64,000 nucleotides of DNA from Mariniblastus sp. (GCA_014237975.1 JABACA010000006.1:1-64000); one strand, 5' to 3'. Positions 8,288 through 18,462 are shown, numbered from the stretch's first letter. The notes: a model not told the origin generated them from the sequence alone. Numbers and translations are program-made.

Positions 8288-10527
8288 TATCGTGAAACGC
8301 TCGCCGACGGTTCATACTCTATGGCCTGGCCGTCCAGGGGAACAATCCAGACATTTCGAAACTTGACCGGGTTGTTGTGATCCTGCAAAAACAGCGGGCC
8401 AACCGATGTCTGTTTTTGCTGCTGTCCAATTTTTTTGAGGTAATCCGTGACACCATGTCGGTACGGATGAAAGGACGAGCGGGGCTCCTCGAAACGAGTT
8501 GACTGTTGGACTTTCTGGCCGTTGAGATAAGCCGTCACCGAGCCGGGTGTGACGACCTTTCCCTTTTTGTTGCGACGTGGAGCCCGGTATCGAATGTCGT
8601 AGACCTGCCACTGCCCGGGCGGTTTGGCAGCGTTGACCAGGGGCGGCTGGAATCCGTAAAGCGCTCCCATGTCATCCATTGTTATTTTGGCTTTATCGTG
8701 GCTGTTGAGGATCTGCAACTCGTAATTCCCATGGATATAGATCCCGCTGTTGCCCGGTCCTTTTTCGGGCAGCATAAACTCCACATGGATGTCGGCGTCG
8801 CGAAAATGAACGGTCGACAGAATATGATTGAAATTACTTCCTCCATGGGTCGACGTTGCCACTCCCGCATCGATGGGCCAATCCACCGCAGTTCCATTGC
8901 GCCCAATAAAACGATTCGTTTGGGGTCCCAGCAGAACAATCGCCTCGTCCGGTTTGGTCGCCGGTAATTTCGATTGGTCCGGCGCAAAATCCGTCTCTAG
9001 TTCAGCCTCCGTCGGCGGCTCAAAGGAATCACCCACCTTCGCTTGCAACTCGGTCAACTCGCGTTTCAGTCGTTTCACGGTTGCCGCCTGGCTCGGATCA
9101 TCAATCAAATTGTTCATTTCATTTGGATCCGATTTCAAATCATAAAACTCCCAGTGCGGCTCGGTTGGCCCCGGTTTGGCTCCAGGTGCATCAAGCGGCA
9201 AACCGTAAAAATAAATCAACTTGTGATCCTTGGTTCGCAGTCCGAAGTGGGCAGGATTGTCGTGATGAGCCATGTGCATCCAGTAACGGTAATACGATGC
9301 CTGGGGCCAATCGTCGGGTTCCGACTGCCCCTCCAGGATTGGCAAAAAGCTTCTGCCTTGCATGGTGTCCGGGGTTTCCACTCCCGCAATGTTTAACAGT
9401 GTCGGTGCAAAATCGACGTTGTTGATGATCGCGTCGCTGGTTGTGCCAGCCGGGATTTTCTTGGGATATCGCGCGATGAACGGCATGCGCAATGACTCTT
9501 CATACATCCACCGTTTGTCAATGTAATCGTGTTCGCCCAGCATGAAGCCCTGATCGGCCGTGTAAATAATAACGGTGTTGTCCAGTTCGCCCGTACTCTT
9601 CAGGTGATCGATCAGCCGACCGATGTTATCGTCGACGCCGCGGACCGAGCGGAGAAATTTTTTCAAGTACCGTTGGTAGGACTCCGCCTGGTACTGCTCA
9701 TCAGGAAGCGAATCGTCGACAAACATATGGTCGCCCATGTTCCTCCGTTGATTCCTTTTGCCGACCGAAGTCCCGTAGGCTGGGCGTCCCAATGGCCCAT
9801 GATTGCCTCGCCGCTTGAGGCTGGCTGGCTCGGGGATTTTATCATTTTGATAAAGGAAGTCGTATCGTTCCGCGTTCTCGAAATTATCATGGGGCGCCTT
9901 GAAATGATGCATCAGGAAAAACGGCTTGTCAGTCTGTTTGCGATTCTTCAACCACTTCAGCGAGATATCCGTAATCGCATCCGACGAGTGTTTCGCATTG
10001 TAGCTGGCCATGCGGGTTTCGTTTTTTGGCCAAGGCAGCTTACCGCGAGTACGGAAGATCGGGTTGAAATACGATCCTTGTCCAGGCAACACCGTATAGA
10101 AGTCGAACTCCGCTGGCTCTGCCTTGAGGTGCCACTTGCCGATCATGGCCGTTTCGTAACCCGCCTGCTTCATCAAGCGAGGCAGGAATTGTTTGGCCGG
10201 CTGGATGGAGCCGTTCAAGGTAGTCACGCCATTGACGTGGGAATATTGCCCCGTCATGATCGTCGCGCGACTTGGGGTGCAGATCGAATTGGTACAAAAC
10301 ACGTTTTTCAGCAATGCACCCTGGGAGGCAAGCCGATCCAAAACGGGCGTCGGGTTCAGCCCTGCCAACCGCCCCTGGTAAGCACCGATGGCATGGGCGG
10401 CGTGATCGTCTGACATAATAAACAGGATATTGGGGCGATCCTCCCCCTGAACATTCTGCTGAATTGCGGTGACGGCAATCAGTAGAGTCATCGACTTTAA
10501 GCATCGTCGCAGCAGGCACGTCAGCAT
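8287..10527 (-). CDS. Sulfatase fused to a C-terminal DUF1080 (3-keto-disaccharide hydrolase-like) domain
   Basis: 746 residues, ATG at 10527 preceded by AAGGAA at good spacing; a hydrophobic signal spans residues 10-28. The sulfatase domain (about 30-500) has the metal-site start NILFIMSDDH and the formylglycine motif C-T-P-S-R at Cys-83, so an anaerobic-type or FGE maturase is needed to activate it. GKWHLK and TADQGFMLGEHDYIDKR follow in typical order. A second, lectin-like beta domain (about 540-735: GRNGTAVDW, ENSGIYIHGNYELQILNS-like segment, PGQWQVYDI, PVKFRNVWIVPL) is the DUF1080/LamG-type fold. The combination suggests an exported enzyme acting on a sulfated glycan, with the second domain cutting or binding the sugar. 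Confidence 0.92.
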   Translation of the reverse strand: MLTCLLRRCLKSMTLLIAVTAIQQNVQGEDRPNILFIMSDDHAAHAIGAYQGRLAGLNPTPVLDRLASQGALLKNVFCTNSICTPSRATIMTGQYSHVNGVTTLNGSIQPAKQFLPRLMKQAGYETAMIGKWHLKAEPAEFDFYTVLPGQGSYFNPIFRTRGKLPWPKNETRMASYNAKHSSDAITDISLKWLKNRKQTDKPFFLMHHFKAPHDNFENAERYDFLYQNDKIPEPASLKRRGNHGPLGRPAYGTSVGKRNQRRNMGDHMFVDDSLPDEQYQAESYQRYLKKFLRSVRGVDDNIGRLIDHLKSTGELDNTVIIYTADQGFMLGEHDYIDKRWMYEESLRMPFIARYPKKIPAGTTSDAIINNVDFAPTLLNIAGVETPDTMQGRSFLPILEGQSEPDDWPQASYYRYWMHMAHHDNPAHFGLRTKDHKLIYFYGLPLDAPGAKPGPTEPHWEFYDLKSDPNEMNNLIDDPSQAATVKRLKRELTELQAKVGDSFEPPTEAELETDFAPDQSKLPATKPDEAIVLLGPQTNRFIGRNGTAVDWPIDAGVATSTHGGSNFNHILSTVHFRDADIHVEFMLPEKGPGNSGIYIHGNYELQILNSHDKAKITMDDMGALYGFQPPLVNAAKPPGQWQVYDIRYRAPRRNKKGKVVTPGSVTAYLNGQKVQQSTRFEEPRSSFHPYRHGVTDYLKKIGQQQKQTSVGPLFLQDHNNPVKFRNVWIVPLDGQAIEYEPSASVSR

Positions 10528-10799
10528 CTTGGCAATTCCTTTTTACTTACAGCACTTGAGGATTTGTTGGGCTTCCCGCCCGGCGACTGGGCGAATCTGG
10601 CAGACAATCTCTCGCTCGCAATGGTGAAGACCGGACTTCAGGATAACACCAATCCCTATTCAAAATACAAATATTACCCGATCCTTTATCGCAATTCTCA
10701 AAACGTCAACTGAAACAACAACCCTCTAGCGGGTTGGCCATTGACCCACACGATTGGCCCCCTATCGAGTACGGCCATTTCCATTCACATTCAATCGAG

Positions 10800-12431
10800 C
10801 TACCGCAATACATCGAAGTTGGCCAAGGTCGCATAAATCAAGAAAACGATCGCAATCAATGTCAATCCGGCAGGTCGAGCAAAGCGCCAAGGTGTCATGT
10901 CGACCGCCTTCACGTCCTGTTGTTCGAACTCTGTTTGGCGAGGGTACAATTCTCCCAGGACCAGCATCATGACCAGCAACCAACCGAATACGATACCCAG
11001 GAAATGAAACTCATGTATCGACTTGGCAATCGTATCAAAAGGTGGCACAAAATAACCGAGAGCAATCACGACAAATCCCACTGCCAATGCCAGTTTGGCG
11101 GCACGAGCCGGAACCCGTCGCGTGCACATCCCAACGACAACCACAGCAAAAATCGGAATGAAGTACATCCCGTTCATTTTCTGCAGGTAGTCAAAAATGC
11201 TATCCGTACTGGCTAACAGGGGTGCAATACACATGGCACTGATGGCAACGATCCAGCCAAACACCTTACCGGAGCGGACCGCCTGTTCATCGCTGGCCGA
11301 GGGGTTTAACACTTTTTGATACAGCCCCAAGCTGAAAAGCGTACAAGAACTGTTCAGCGCTGAATTAAAACTGGACAGAATCGCCCCGATCAGGACGGCG
11401 GCAAAAAAACCGGCCAGCGGTCCTGGCAAAACTTCCCGAACCAATTGCCCGTAAGCCTGGTCCGGCTTGATATCCTGTCCGGCAAATAAAGACCAGGCAA
11501 TCATGCCGGGAATCACCAGGTAAAGGGGGCCTAATAATTTCAGAGCTCCGGTTAATAACACGCCTTTCTGGCCTTCGGCCAAGCTCTTGGCCCCCAGGGT
11601 CCGCTGGATGATCTGTTGATTGGTGGTCCAGTAGAACAGGTGGAGCAGGAAAACTCCCGTAAAGATGGTTCCAAATGGTACAGAAGATTGGGGGCCGCCA
11701 ACCGAATTGAATCGATCTCGCTGCTCTTCCAACAGCCGCTGAGCGCCCTCCAGCATACTACCGCTGTCTGCCAAGTGGGAAAGGGCAAACCCCGTAATCA
11801 AAAAACCTCCGATCAATAAACCCACCCCATTGATCGTGTCCGAAATGGCAACCGTTCGCAGCCCTCCAAACAGCGCGTAGACCGATCCCATCAGACCTAC
11901 CAACCAAACAATCAGCCACAGCGCACAGGTCTCGCGGTCCATGCCCAACTTGTCCGGCAAGTCGCCGAGTAGTGATTCGACTCCCATGATGCCGATCATG
12001 GCCGTGGCACCCGTATATAAAATGATCGGCAACAGGATCCCGACATAGGCCAGTAGAAAAATCAGGTTGGCAAAAATCCGCGTCTGGGAATCAAACCGAA
12101 TCTCAAGATATTCCGGAACCGTGGCAACACCACTTTTCAAGAACCGGGGCAGGAAAAACCAGGCCATAAACACCAGCGCGACGATGGCCACAACCTCCCA
12201 AACCATGACGGACAGGCCGTCGGTAAAGGCAGCACCATTGAGACCCACCATTTGCTCGGTCGATAAATTCGTCAGTAGCAGCGAACCGGCGATCAAGGGA
12301 AAGGTCAGCGAGCGGCCCGCCAGAAAATACCCTTGACTGCTGCGATGATCATCCCGGCGCGTCAGCCACCAGGTCAGCAATCCAACGAGGGCCGTAAATA
12401 AACCAAACGAAATTACGCTCATCAGATCCAT
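10800..12431 (-). CDS. Sodium:solute symporter (SSS family), SGLT-like
   Basis: 543 residues with about 14 predicted membrane helices. The family sequence 'GSLLLTNLSTEQMVGLNG' lies in TM1-2, followed by 'EIRFDSQTRIFANLIFLL', the conserved GGLRTVAISDTING segment and a NQQIIQRTLGAKSL motif typical of SSS transporters of sugars, sialic acid or related small solutes. It couples Na+ entry to uptake across the cytoplasmic membrane. The sulfatase gene lies downstream on the same strand across a 272-nt gap, so uptake of a desulfated sugar is an attractive but unproven role. Confidence 0.92.
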   Translation of the reverse strand: MDLMSVISFGLFTALVGLLTWWLTRRDDHRSSQGYFLAGRSLTFPLIAGSLLLTNLSTEQMVGLNGAAFTDGLSVMVWEVVAIVALVFMAWFFLPRFLKSGVATVPEYLEIRFDSQTRIFANLIFLLAYVGILLPIILYTGATAMIGIMGVESLLGDLPDKLGMDRETCALWLIVWLVGLMGSVYALFGGLRTVAISDTINGVGLLIGGFLITGFALSHLADSGSMLEGAQRLLEEQRDRFNSVGGPQSSVPFGTIFTGVFLLHLFYWTTNQQIIQRTLGAKSLAEGQKGVLLTGALKLLGPLYLVIPGMIAWSLFAGQDIKPDQAYGQLVREVLPGPLAGFFAAVLIGAILSSFNSALNSSCTLFSLGLYQKVLNPSASDEQAVRSGKVFGWIVAISAMCIAPLLASTDSIFDYLQKMNGMYFIPIFAVVVVGMCTRRVPARAAKLALAVGFVVIALGYFVPPFDTIAKSIHEFHFLGIVFGWLLVMMLVLGELYPRQTEFEQQDVKAVDMTPWRFARPAGLTLIAIVFLIYATLANFDVLR

Positions 12432-12970
12432 GGCAAATCTTCATCCCGCAGGAAGCACTGGGCGCTGGCTCTTGTGAAAAACATACATCCACCGATTGCA
12501 CCGTTGCTAACCATGGTCGATCGCGGTCTCAGGGTCAAGATGCAGGATAAACGGATGTATGGAACCACGGCCTCTGATTTGGCCAAGCGTTCGGCAACCA
12601 AACATCGCAACACCGAAATACGGGGCAGACGAAATATCGACTGCCGGCTCGGCAGCACCCGCACGGAAAACAACCAGCCCGCGCCCATCTCGATTCGGGT
12701 AGCTGCCATCGACCAGGACGCCGTTCGATGCTGACGTCTTTGGCTCGTCAAAAGATCGGCCCAAACACATCCGAGAGGGCAGTAGGCGCTTTTGAAAAAT
12801 GGCCGGCAAGGGAGCCATTCTAAGGATGTATCTTCGCCAAACAGTTTAAACGAAAAAGGTTTTTTTGGTTTTGTTCCCGAAATAGGCAATTAAGTTTCAT
12901 CAAGCGAAACCAACTGCCATCAAAATGGTTATACAAGGTAATAAGAAAAAACCAAAAAGGCCGATTGTTC
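12432..12970. other. Intergenic region, 539 nt, no supported gene
   Basis: Overlapping minus-strand frames (12422-12889 and 12507-12818) are open here, but none shows a domain, signal peptide or ribosome-binding site. The right end (12830-12960) is A/T-rich with runs of A and T and probably holds the promoters of the divergent SSS and DUF4956 genes. A decayed gene cannot be excluded. Confidence 0.4.
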
Positions 12971-13585
12971 ATGGAATTCCTTGAAATCCCGCTATTTGAC
13001 GACGATCTGTTCAAGCTCAATATTCGCTTGGCATTTGATCTGTTGTTTACGCTACTGATCGTCTACGTCGCCTACCACGCGCATCAAAAACGAATGAGCT
13101 ATGTGTTCACATTCATCATGATGAACATCATGGTTTTCTTCATTTGCTTTACACTCAAGAAACTGGATCTTGGACTGGGCATGGCGTTGGGCCTGTTCGC
13201 AATTTTCGCGATCATCAGGTATCGCACCAACTCGATCCGGGTCAAGGAAATGACCTATCTTTTTATCGTAATTGGCATTGCTGTGATTAATTCGCTGTCC
13301 AACAAGAAGACAAGCTATGCCGAATTGCTTTACGTCAACTTGGCGATTTTTTTGGTCACCATTGCGATGGAACGATTGTGTTGCAATCGACACCTTCAAT
13401 CTCAGAGCATCGTTTTTGACAACCTCGACTTGCTACGGCCGGAAAGACGACCCGACCTGATTACCGATCTAAAAAACCGAACCGGTCTGGATGTCAAAAG
13501 TGTTCAGATTAAACGAATCGATTTACAGAAGAAAAACGGTCAAATCACAGTGCATTACTATGACCCGGGACCTCTGCATGATTAA
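12971..13585 (+). CDS. DUF4956 domain membrane protein
   Basis: 204 residues from the ATG at 12971. Four hydrophobic segments fill the first 130 residues, including the family signature 'LGLFAIFAIIRYRTNSI' followed by KEMTYLF. A soluble C-terminal domain (about 140-204, ending YYDPGPLHD) lies probably on the cytoplasmic side. DUF4956 proteins are often encoded beside polyphosphate polymerase-like (VTC) or CotH-like proteins; neither is present here, so this copy is solitary. Its biochemical role is unknown. Confidence 0.85.
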   Translation: MEFLEIPLFDDDLFKLNIRLAFDLLFTLLIVYVAYHAHQKRMSYVFTFIMMNIMVFFICFTLKKLDLGLGMALGLFAIFAIIRYRTNSIRVKEMTYLFIVIGIAVINSLSNKKTSYAELLYVNLAIFLVTIAMERLCCNRHLQSQSIVFDNLDLLRPERRPDLITDLKNRTGLDVKSVQIKRIDLQKKNGQITVHYYDPGPLHD

Positions 13586-13912
13586 TCGGCAAGAAGCCGA
13601 AATGCCACACCTCAACATCCGCTTCGCTGAACCGGCCGTTGCTAGAGATTCTTGATCACCCGTAATCGGCAACGATCCATTTTGTTAATTCAAACGCAAT
13701 CATAAAGTAGATGTCGTGCCAACTGTGGGTGAGTTCACACAATCCGCCGTCGATCAACCAAATTCGAACTCAAGAGTGGCTTATGCTAAACTAGCCATCC
13801 CCGAAGACCGGAGATTCATACGATCCAACAGGCAGCTTGAACAAATTGACGATGACGAGTAATCCGGCAGAATGTTATGCGGGATTGATAATACTTAACA
13901 AAAGGACTCTCG
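13586..13912. other. Intergenic region, 327 nt
   Basis: No open frame with a recognisable domain. The last 30 bases hold an aaaagga ribosome-binding site for the EF-hand gene at 13913. A promoter is expected around 13780-13880, but no clear consensus is visible. Confidence 0.4.
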
Positions 13913-14752
13913 ATGAAAACTACATTAATGGTGGCAGCCATTTCGATCATGTTGGTTTCCCAAGCCGAGGCACAGGAAGGTGGGCGAGGCGGATTCAATC
14001 CGGACCAGGTGATCGACAGGATGTTTGAAAACGACAAGAACTCCGATGGTAAGCTGGCAAAAGACGAAGTTCCCCCGCAAATGTCCGCGTTCTTTGAACG
14101 GTTGGATGCCAACCAAGATGGCTTCGTAACCAAAGAAGAAGTTCAAACCATGATGGCCGGTGGACAGGGTGGTCGTGGCGGCGGACCCGGTGGTGGAGCC
14201 GGTGGTCGTGGTGGCGGACCCGGTGGTGGAGCCGGTGGTCGTGGTGGCGGACCCGGTGGACAAGGTGGTGGTCCCGGTGGACAAGGTGGTGGTCCCGGTG
14301 GACAAGGTGGTGGTCCCGGTGGTCGTGGTGGTGGACCTGGTGGTGGTGCGGGTGGTCGCGGTGGCGCGGGTGGTGCTTCGCGCATGATCGCCATGCTACC
14401 GGTGATGATCGTTTTGGACATTGACAAGAATGGCGAAATTTCGGCAGAAGAAATCAAGGTCGCTGCCAAGTCGCTCAAGAAATTGGACAAGAACAATGAC
14501 GGTAAGATCTCGATGGAAGAAATGATGCCTGATCCTTCCCAGATGGGTCGCGGTGGTGCGGGCGGGCGCGGTGGACCTGGTGGCCGCGGTGGCGGTCCGG
14601 GTGGCCAAGGTGGTGGTGGTCGCGGTGGTGCGGGTGGCCCCGGTGGACAAGGTGGTGGTCCTGGCGGTCCTGGTGGTCGCGAAGGAGGCAGCCGTCCAAA
14701 ACGTCCCGATTTTGGTGGCGAAGGTGGCAAAGACAATAAAGACAAAAAGTAA
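13913..14752 (+). CDS. Secreted Gly-rich EF-hand protein
   Basis: 279 residues. The signal peptide is residues 1-20 (cleavage after SQAEAQ). Two EF-hands (DKNSDGKLAKDE, DANQDGFVTKEE) are followed by a long Gly/Pro/Arg-rich repeat, a second EF-hand pair (DIDKNGEISAEE, DKNNDGKISMEE), and a second Gly-rich repeat ending in a Lys-rich tail. The first EF-hand pair is nearly identical to that of the selenoprotein at 7149, so the two genes share a recently duplicated module. It probably binds calcium outside the cytoplasm; the Gly-rich segments look structural or disordered. It is followed by a strong intrinsic terminator and is probably monocistronic. Confidence 0.9.
   Translation: MKTTLMVAAISIMLVSQAEAQEGGRGGFNPDQVIDRMFENDKNSDGKLAKDEVPPQMSAFFERLDANQDGFVTKEEVQTMMAGGQGGRGGGPGGGAGGRGGGPGGGAGGRGGGPGGQGGGPGGQGGGPGGQGGGPGGRGGGPGGGAGGRGGAGGASRMIAMLPVMIVLDIDKNGEISAEEIKVAAKSLKKLDKNNDGKISMEEMMPDPSQMGRGGAGGRGGPGGRGGGPGGQGGGGRGGAGGPGGQGGGPGGPGGREGGSRPKRPDFGGEGGKDNKDKK
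14160..14387 (+). repeat. In-frame Gly/Pro/Arg coding repeats (first block)
   Basis: Direct repeats of a 33-nt unit (ggtcgtgg...gccggt, encoding GRGGGPGGGAG) are followed by three 21-nt units encoding GGQGGGP, in the linker of the EF-hand protein. Near-identity of the units at the DNA level points to slippage or unequal exchange. Confidence 0.88.
14546..14690 (+). repeat. In-frame Gly/Pro/Arg coding repeats (second block)
   Basis: A more diverged block of the same ggtggtcgcggt / ggtggacaaggt type units follows the second EF-hand pair of the same protein. Confidence 0.8.
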
Positions 14753-14764
14753 TTTGTCAAATCC

Positions 14765-14807
14765 GGCCGCTGGCGACATTGAAATGCATGTTGCTGCGGC
14801 CTTTTTT
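14765..14807 (+). terminator. Intrinsic terminator after the EF-hand gene
   Basis: GGCCGC (14765-14770) pairs with GCGGCC (14796-14801), with a partly paired inner stem (GACAT/ATGTT), and is followed by six T (14802-14807). It lies 12 nt after the stop codon. Confidence 0.85.
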
Positions 14808-14857
14808 ATTTCTCGTTTGGGCCGGCAGAGCGGATCACGTGCGCGATTGGCAACCGG

Positions 14858-16321
14858 CTACCTGTCTGGCTTGGGGACGTAACGGAGCTCGAGTCGACGG
14901 TCCAGCTGTTCACTTAATTGCTTGACCACTTCCGGATTGTCCGACGCAACATTCCGGGTCTCACCAGGGTCTTGTTCATGATCGTACAACTCGGTGTGAT
15001 TCGCATGGCGTATCAATCGATGGGACGTTGTCCGAATCGTTTGAGCGGCTGCTCGATAGGAGACCGCCGTGCCCTCTCGTTTTGTCGGGTTCTCCAAATG
15101 GGGCACCAGCGTGCTCCCGCTGAGCGAGGTTGGTTTTGCCAGTCCGGCCAAATCGCAGAGCGTCGGAAAGATATCAACTGTTTCAACGACCGCTTGGCTG
15201 GGCTTGCCGGGCGTCAGGATATTCGGACTGGCGATAATCAAAGGTGATCGGAGTGATTCCTCGAACAGGGAATGTTTACCCCAAATCGCGTGTTCGCCAA
15301 GGTGCCAACCATGATCGCCCCACAAAACAACAATGGTGTTTTCTGCCAGGCCCAGTTGGTTCAGCTTGTCCAACAGTCGACCGGTGAGCGCATCCGCATA
15401 GGTAACACAAGCTGCATAGTGTTTGCGTACTTCATCAGCAAAATCTGCGTCCTGGTTCGGATTGCGATTCCATCGATTGTATTTCATGAATTCCCCCGAT
15501 CCGTGCCAGGTCGTCTTTCCTTTTGGCTTTTGCGGATTTCGGATGGCAGGCAACTGAATGTCGCGGTAAGGAACAAAATAACGTTGGGGTGACCCAAAAG
15601 GTAAATGAGGACGGATAATGCCGACGGCCAAAAAAAAGGGTTCCCCGTCCGCTGCCAGCACTTGCATTTCCTCAAGTGCTTTAGAGGTGATTAATCCATC
15701 GGGATAGACATGGTCGTCCCCTGCGGTCGACTGGAATACATCCATCTCCTTGGCCTTGGCCCGGATCTCTCCGTGAGACAACCCATGCATCACCCCGCGC
15801 GGATGCCTCCACGATCCCGTTGGACAGAGATGGCGGTCCCAGGAATTTGGCATTTCCAAATTTGAATCGTCGTCCCAGTCATTCCCCCCTCGACCACCGG
15901 GATGATGGGAAACCTTGCCGACCGATACCGTCGTGTAACCATGCTGTCGAAACCAGGCCGGCAGGCTGGGCTGTTGGATGTTTCGCGATCGTTGGAACAG
16001 GGCATTATTGTTGGCGGGGCCATACCTGCCGGTCAACAGGGAAAACCGCGAAGCACCGCAGGTGGGAGCTTGAACGTAGTGTCTAAAAAAGGGTCGCCCC
16101 CGCGCCGCTAAACGATCGATATTTGGCGACTGGATGTACGATACGCCGAACGAACCAAGCTCGGGTCGCAAATCATCAATGCAGATCAACAGAACATTGA
16201 CACCCGCCCCCATTGGCTGGTCCTGACAAGCTTTCACAGACTGTTCGCAACCGCACAGGCCGAACAGGCAGATCACACCGAGGCACCAACGCATGGTCTG
16301 AATGAATGGATCGTTCAACAT
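14858..16321 (-). CDS. Sulfatase, iduronate-2-sulfatase-like lipoprotein
   Basis: 487 residues from the ATG at 16321; the frame stays open 39 codons further, and an ATG at 16294 is also possible. The N-terminus is a lipoprotein signal ending in the lipobox LCGC (Cys-25). The metal-binding start is [14 protein letters not shown], and the formylglycine motif is C-G-A-S-R (Cys-88), the Ala-for-Pro variant common in this subfamily. [22 protein letters not shown] and [15 protein letters not shown] are the usual iduronate sulfatase-like features. It is predicted to be membrane-anchored outside the cytoplasm and to remove sulfate from polysaccharides. A few bases in common with no other gene; transcription is convergent with the EF-hand gene. 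Confidence 0.92.
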   Translation of the reverse strand: MLNDPFIQTMRWCLGVICLFGLCGCEQSVKACQDQPMGAGVNVLLICIDDLRPELGSFGVSYIQSPNIDRLAARGRPFFRHYVQAPTCGASRFSLLTGRYGPANNNALFQRSRNIQQPSLPAWFRQHGYTTVSVGKVSHHPGGRGGNDWDDDSNLEMPNSWDRHLCPTGSWRHPRGVMHGLSHGEIRAKAKEMDVFQSTAGDDHVYPDGLITSKALEEMQVLAADGEPFFLAVGIIRPHLPFGSPQRYFVPYRDIQLPAIRNPQKPKGKTTWHGSGEFMKYNRWNRNPNQDADFADEVRKHYAACVTYADALTGRLLDKLNQLGLAENTIVVLWGDHGWHLGEHAIWGKHSLFEESLRSPLIIASPNILTPGKPSQAVVETVDIFPTLCDLAGLAKPTSLSGSTLVPHLENPTKREGTAVSYRAAAQTIRTTSHRLIRHANHTELYDHEQDPGETRNVASDNPEVVKQLSEQLDRRLELRYVPKPDR

Positions 16322-16569
16322 GTTCTCGCTATTCTTATGGGGGTAAGAAATCGTGGTTGACAGGTCGATGATAACATCAGAGGTGCGAAAAAAACGGCGG
16401 CTGCCCAAATGATCAAGCGGTTTTCGGTCAACCTGCAATGCGCGGGATTGCTTTTACCAGGGATAAAAACTGCGACAGGTTGCCAATCGAACAGCATTTT
16501 GCGTGACTTCCAACATTGTTTTGGGTTATTTTATATAGATGCACCAAGCTTCATTTAAGGTCTCTGCCC

Positions 16570-18462
16570 ATGAAAATAACTGCCAGTCTGCCAACTTTAT
16601 TGGCTACGTTCGTATTGCTGATTGGGCCATCTGTTGGACAGGACTTTAAGATTGATTCCTTACAGGAACAGATCTACTCGACCATCGATCATGTCTTGCC
16701 GTCGGTCGTGGCGATTAGCAGTGGCGGATCGACATTCAGCGGAGTGGTTATCAGCTCGGATGGTCACGTTCTGTCTGCCGGCCATGCGATCAACCCGGGA
16801 GATTCATACAGGGTCCTGTTCAGTGATGGCCGTCGCTTGAGGGCCAAGGGACTGGGAGCCAATGGTCGCCACGACTGCGCCTTGTTGCAAATTGAAAACA
16901 TTTCTGGTTTGCCGTATTCCGAAATGGGCGACTCCACCAGATTGAAAACCCACCAACCCTGCTTGAGCATCTCCCATCCTGGTGGATACGATCGAGCCCG
17001 GGGAGCCGTAATTCGGTTTGGACATATCGTTCGCCCCCTTACCAGTGGGTCGGGCATGGTTCAATCAACCGCATTGATGGAACCAGGCGATTCCGGTGGC
17101 GCACTGTTTGATTTAAATGGAAACGTGATTGCCATCCACTCTCGCATCGGACGCTCCATGGATCGCAATTACGACGTCCCCATCAACAAGTTTCGCGAAT
17201 ACTGGGATGACTTAAACGAACAAAACAGCTTGGCAATTTCACGTGTACCCGGGCTCCCGAAGCTTGGGTTTCGTTGTGAGAACGTTGAAGACAAAGACAC
17301 TGTGGTTGTATTGACCGTGCAAGCGGGAGGCATATCTGAAAAGGCCGGCTTGCGAGTGAATGACGTTATTGCTTCGATTGAAGACTCGGAAGTCAAATCC
17401 ACCAACCGGATTCGAAAGGCATTGATTGAAGCCCGTGATCGGGGAGCCACCAAAATCAAAATCGGGATAAAACGGGGCGAACAGATCTCCGAACTGACAT
17501 TGCCCTACCTGAAGTCCACGGAATCCGAGGGGCCCGAAACGGCCAATCGGTTAACGGATAAAGGATTTTCAAAACCGATTCCTGAATTAAAGAATCTCTC
17601 AAATCAATTTGGCGAACTGGAATCAAAACTGGACGACCAATGCGTGACGATCACCAGCCGCAGCGGAGATAAACAATTGAGCATACGAGGCACCCTGGTT
17701 GCCGACAGTCATTTAATCGTCAGCAAAAATTCCAGGGTAGGTGAAAAACCGGTGGCGAAAATTGCTGGCAAGAACATCGAGCTGAAGATCGTTGCCAAGG
17801 ATACAAGCAATGACCTGGTCCTGCTGCGCCGCCCGTCTAAAAACGCAACCGGCGTCCGCTGGGACAAGGAGCCTGTCAAAAAGAACTCGCTGGGCCGGTT
17901 CTTGATCACACCCAACCCGAATGGTCAAGGGCGAGTGAGCGTCTGGAGCAGCCCCGTATTCCAATCGCGCAAGCGCGTCAGCAAAGGTTACCTGGGAGTT
18001 ATCCTGTCCACCAATGACAACCAGGGCGCCGTGCTGGAGGAAATTGACCAGGGGGCTGCCAGGGATGCGGGACTGGAAGAAGGTGATGTGATTATCAAGA
18101 TGGATTCCACCATCATTAAAGGCCGATCCGATTTGTTGCGGTTCTTGTCAAAAACAGACCCGAACAATCTGGTGAAAGTCAAAGTCCGCCGCGGCCAACA
18201 GGAAATCGAAAAGAGCATTGCCCTGGGTGATCCACCAGCCGATAGTGGGCATGTGGCCGATCGAATGGAGAGAAGTGGTCGACGAGATGGTTTTACCAAG
18301 GTGTTCTCCCACGATGCTGATCTGCAGCCCGAAGAATGTGGCGGACCACTGTATGACTGGCAAGGCAACCTGATTGGATTGAACATTGCCCGCAATAGTC
18401 GTGTTCGCAGTTATGCGATACCCACCTCCGTCGTTCGGGCGTTTATCCAGAACAACAAGTGA
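16570..18462 (+). CDS. HtrA-like trypsin-type serine protease with two PDZ domains
   Basis: 630 residues from the ATG at 16570 (signal peptide 1-23, cleavage after SVGQ). A trypsin-like S1C domain (about 30-215) contains the triad His-72 (SAGHA), Asp-102 (HDCALL) and Ser-175 (GDSGGALF). PDZ1 (about 230-310) follows, then a second trypsin-fold-like region (about 340-470) and PDZ2 (about 470-555). The C-terminus carries EECGGPLYDWQGN, where the catalytic Ser of a GDSGG-type loop is replaced by Cys-Gly, so this second unit is probably non-catalytic. Such proteins degrade or refold damaged envelope proteins. It converges on the FHA gene, 54 nt away. Confidence 0.9.
   Translation: MKITASLPTLLATFVLLIGPSVGQDFKIDSLQEQIYSTIDHVLPSVVAISSGGSTFSGVVISSDGHVLSAGHAINPGDSYRVLFSDGRRLRAKGLGANGRHDCALLQIENISGLPYSEMGDSTRLKTHQPCLSISHPGGYDRARGAVIRFGHIVRPLTSGSGMVQSTALMEPGDSGGALFDLNGNVIAIHSRIGRSMDRNYDVPINKFREYWDDLNEQNSLAISRVPGLPKLGFRCENVEDKDTVVVLTVQAGGISEKAGLRVNDVIASIEDSEVKSTNRIRKALIEARDRGATKIKIGIKRGEQISELTLPYLKSTESEGPETANRLTDKGFSKPIPELKNLSNQFGELESKLDDQCVTITSRSGDKQLSIRGTLVADSHLIVSKNSRVGEKPVAKIAGKNIELKIVAKDTSNDLVLLRRPSKNATGVRWDKEPVKKNSLGRFLITPNPNGQGRVSVWSSPVFQSRKRVSKGYLGVILSTNDNQGAVLEEIDQGAARDAGLEEGDVIIKMDSTIIKGRSDLLRFLSKTDPNNLVKVKVRRGQQEIEKSIALGDPPADSGHVADRMERSGRRDGFTKVFSHDADLQPEECGGPLYDWQGNLIGLNIARNSRVRSYAIPTSVVRAFIQNNK

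Noticed and set aside
9529..10413. 294-codon plus-strand frame antisense to the sulfatase
   Set aside because: Lies opposite the conserved sulfatase catalytic region and has no family features.
12507..12818. Possible gene or decayed gene on the minus strand
   Set aside because: No domain, start signal or conserved motif; kept only as an unresolved gap.
14143..14760. Pro-rich minus-strand frame over the EF-hand repeats
   Set aside because: Product of the Gly codon repeats read backwards; the plus-strand gene has a signal peptide, EF-hands and a terminator.
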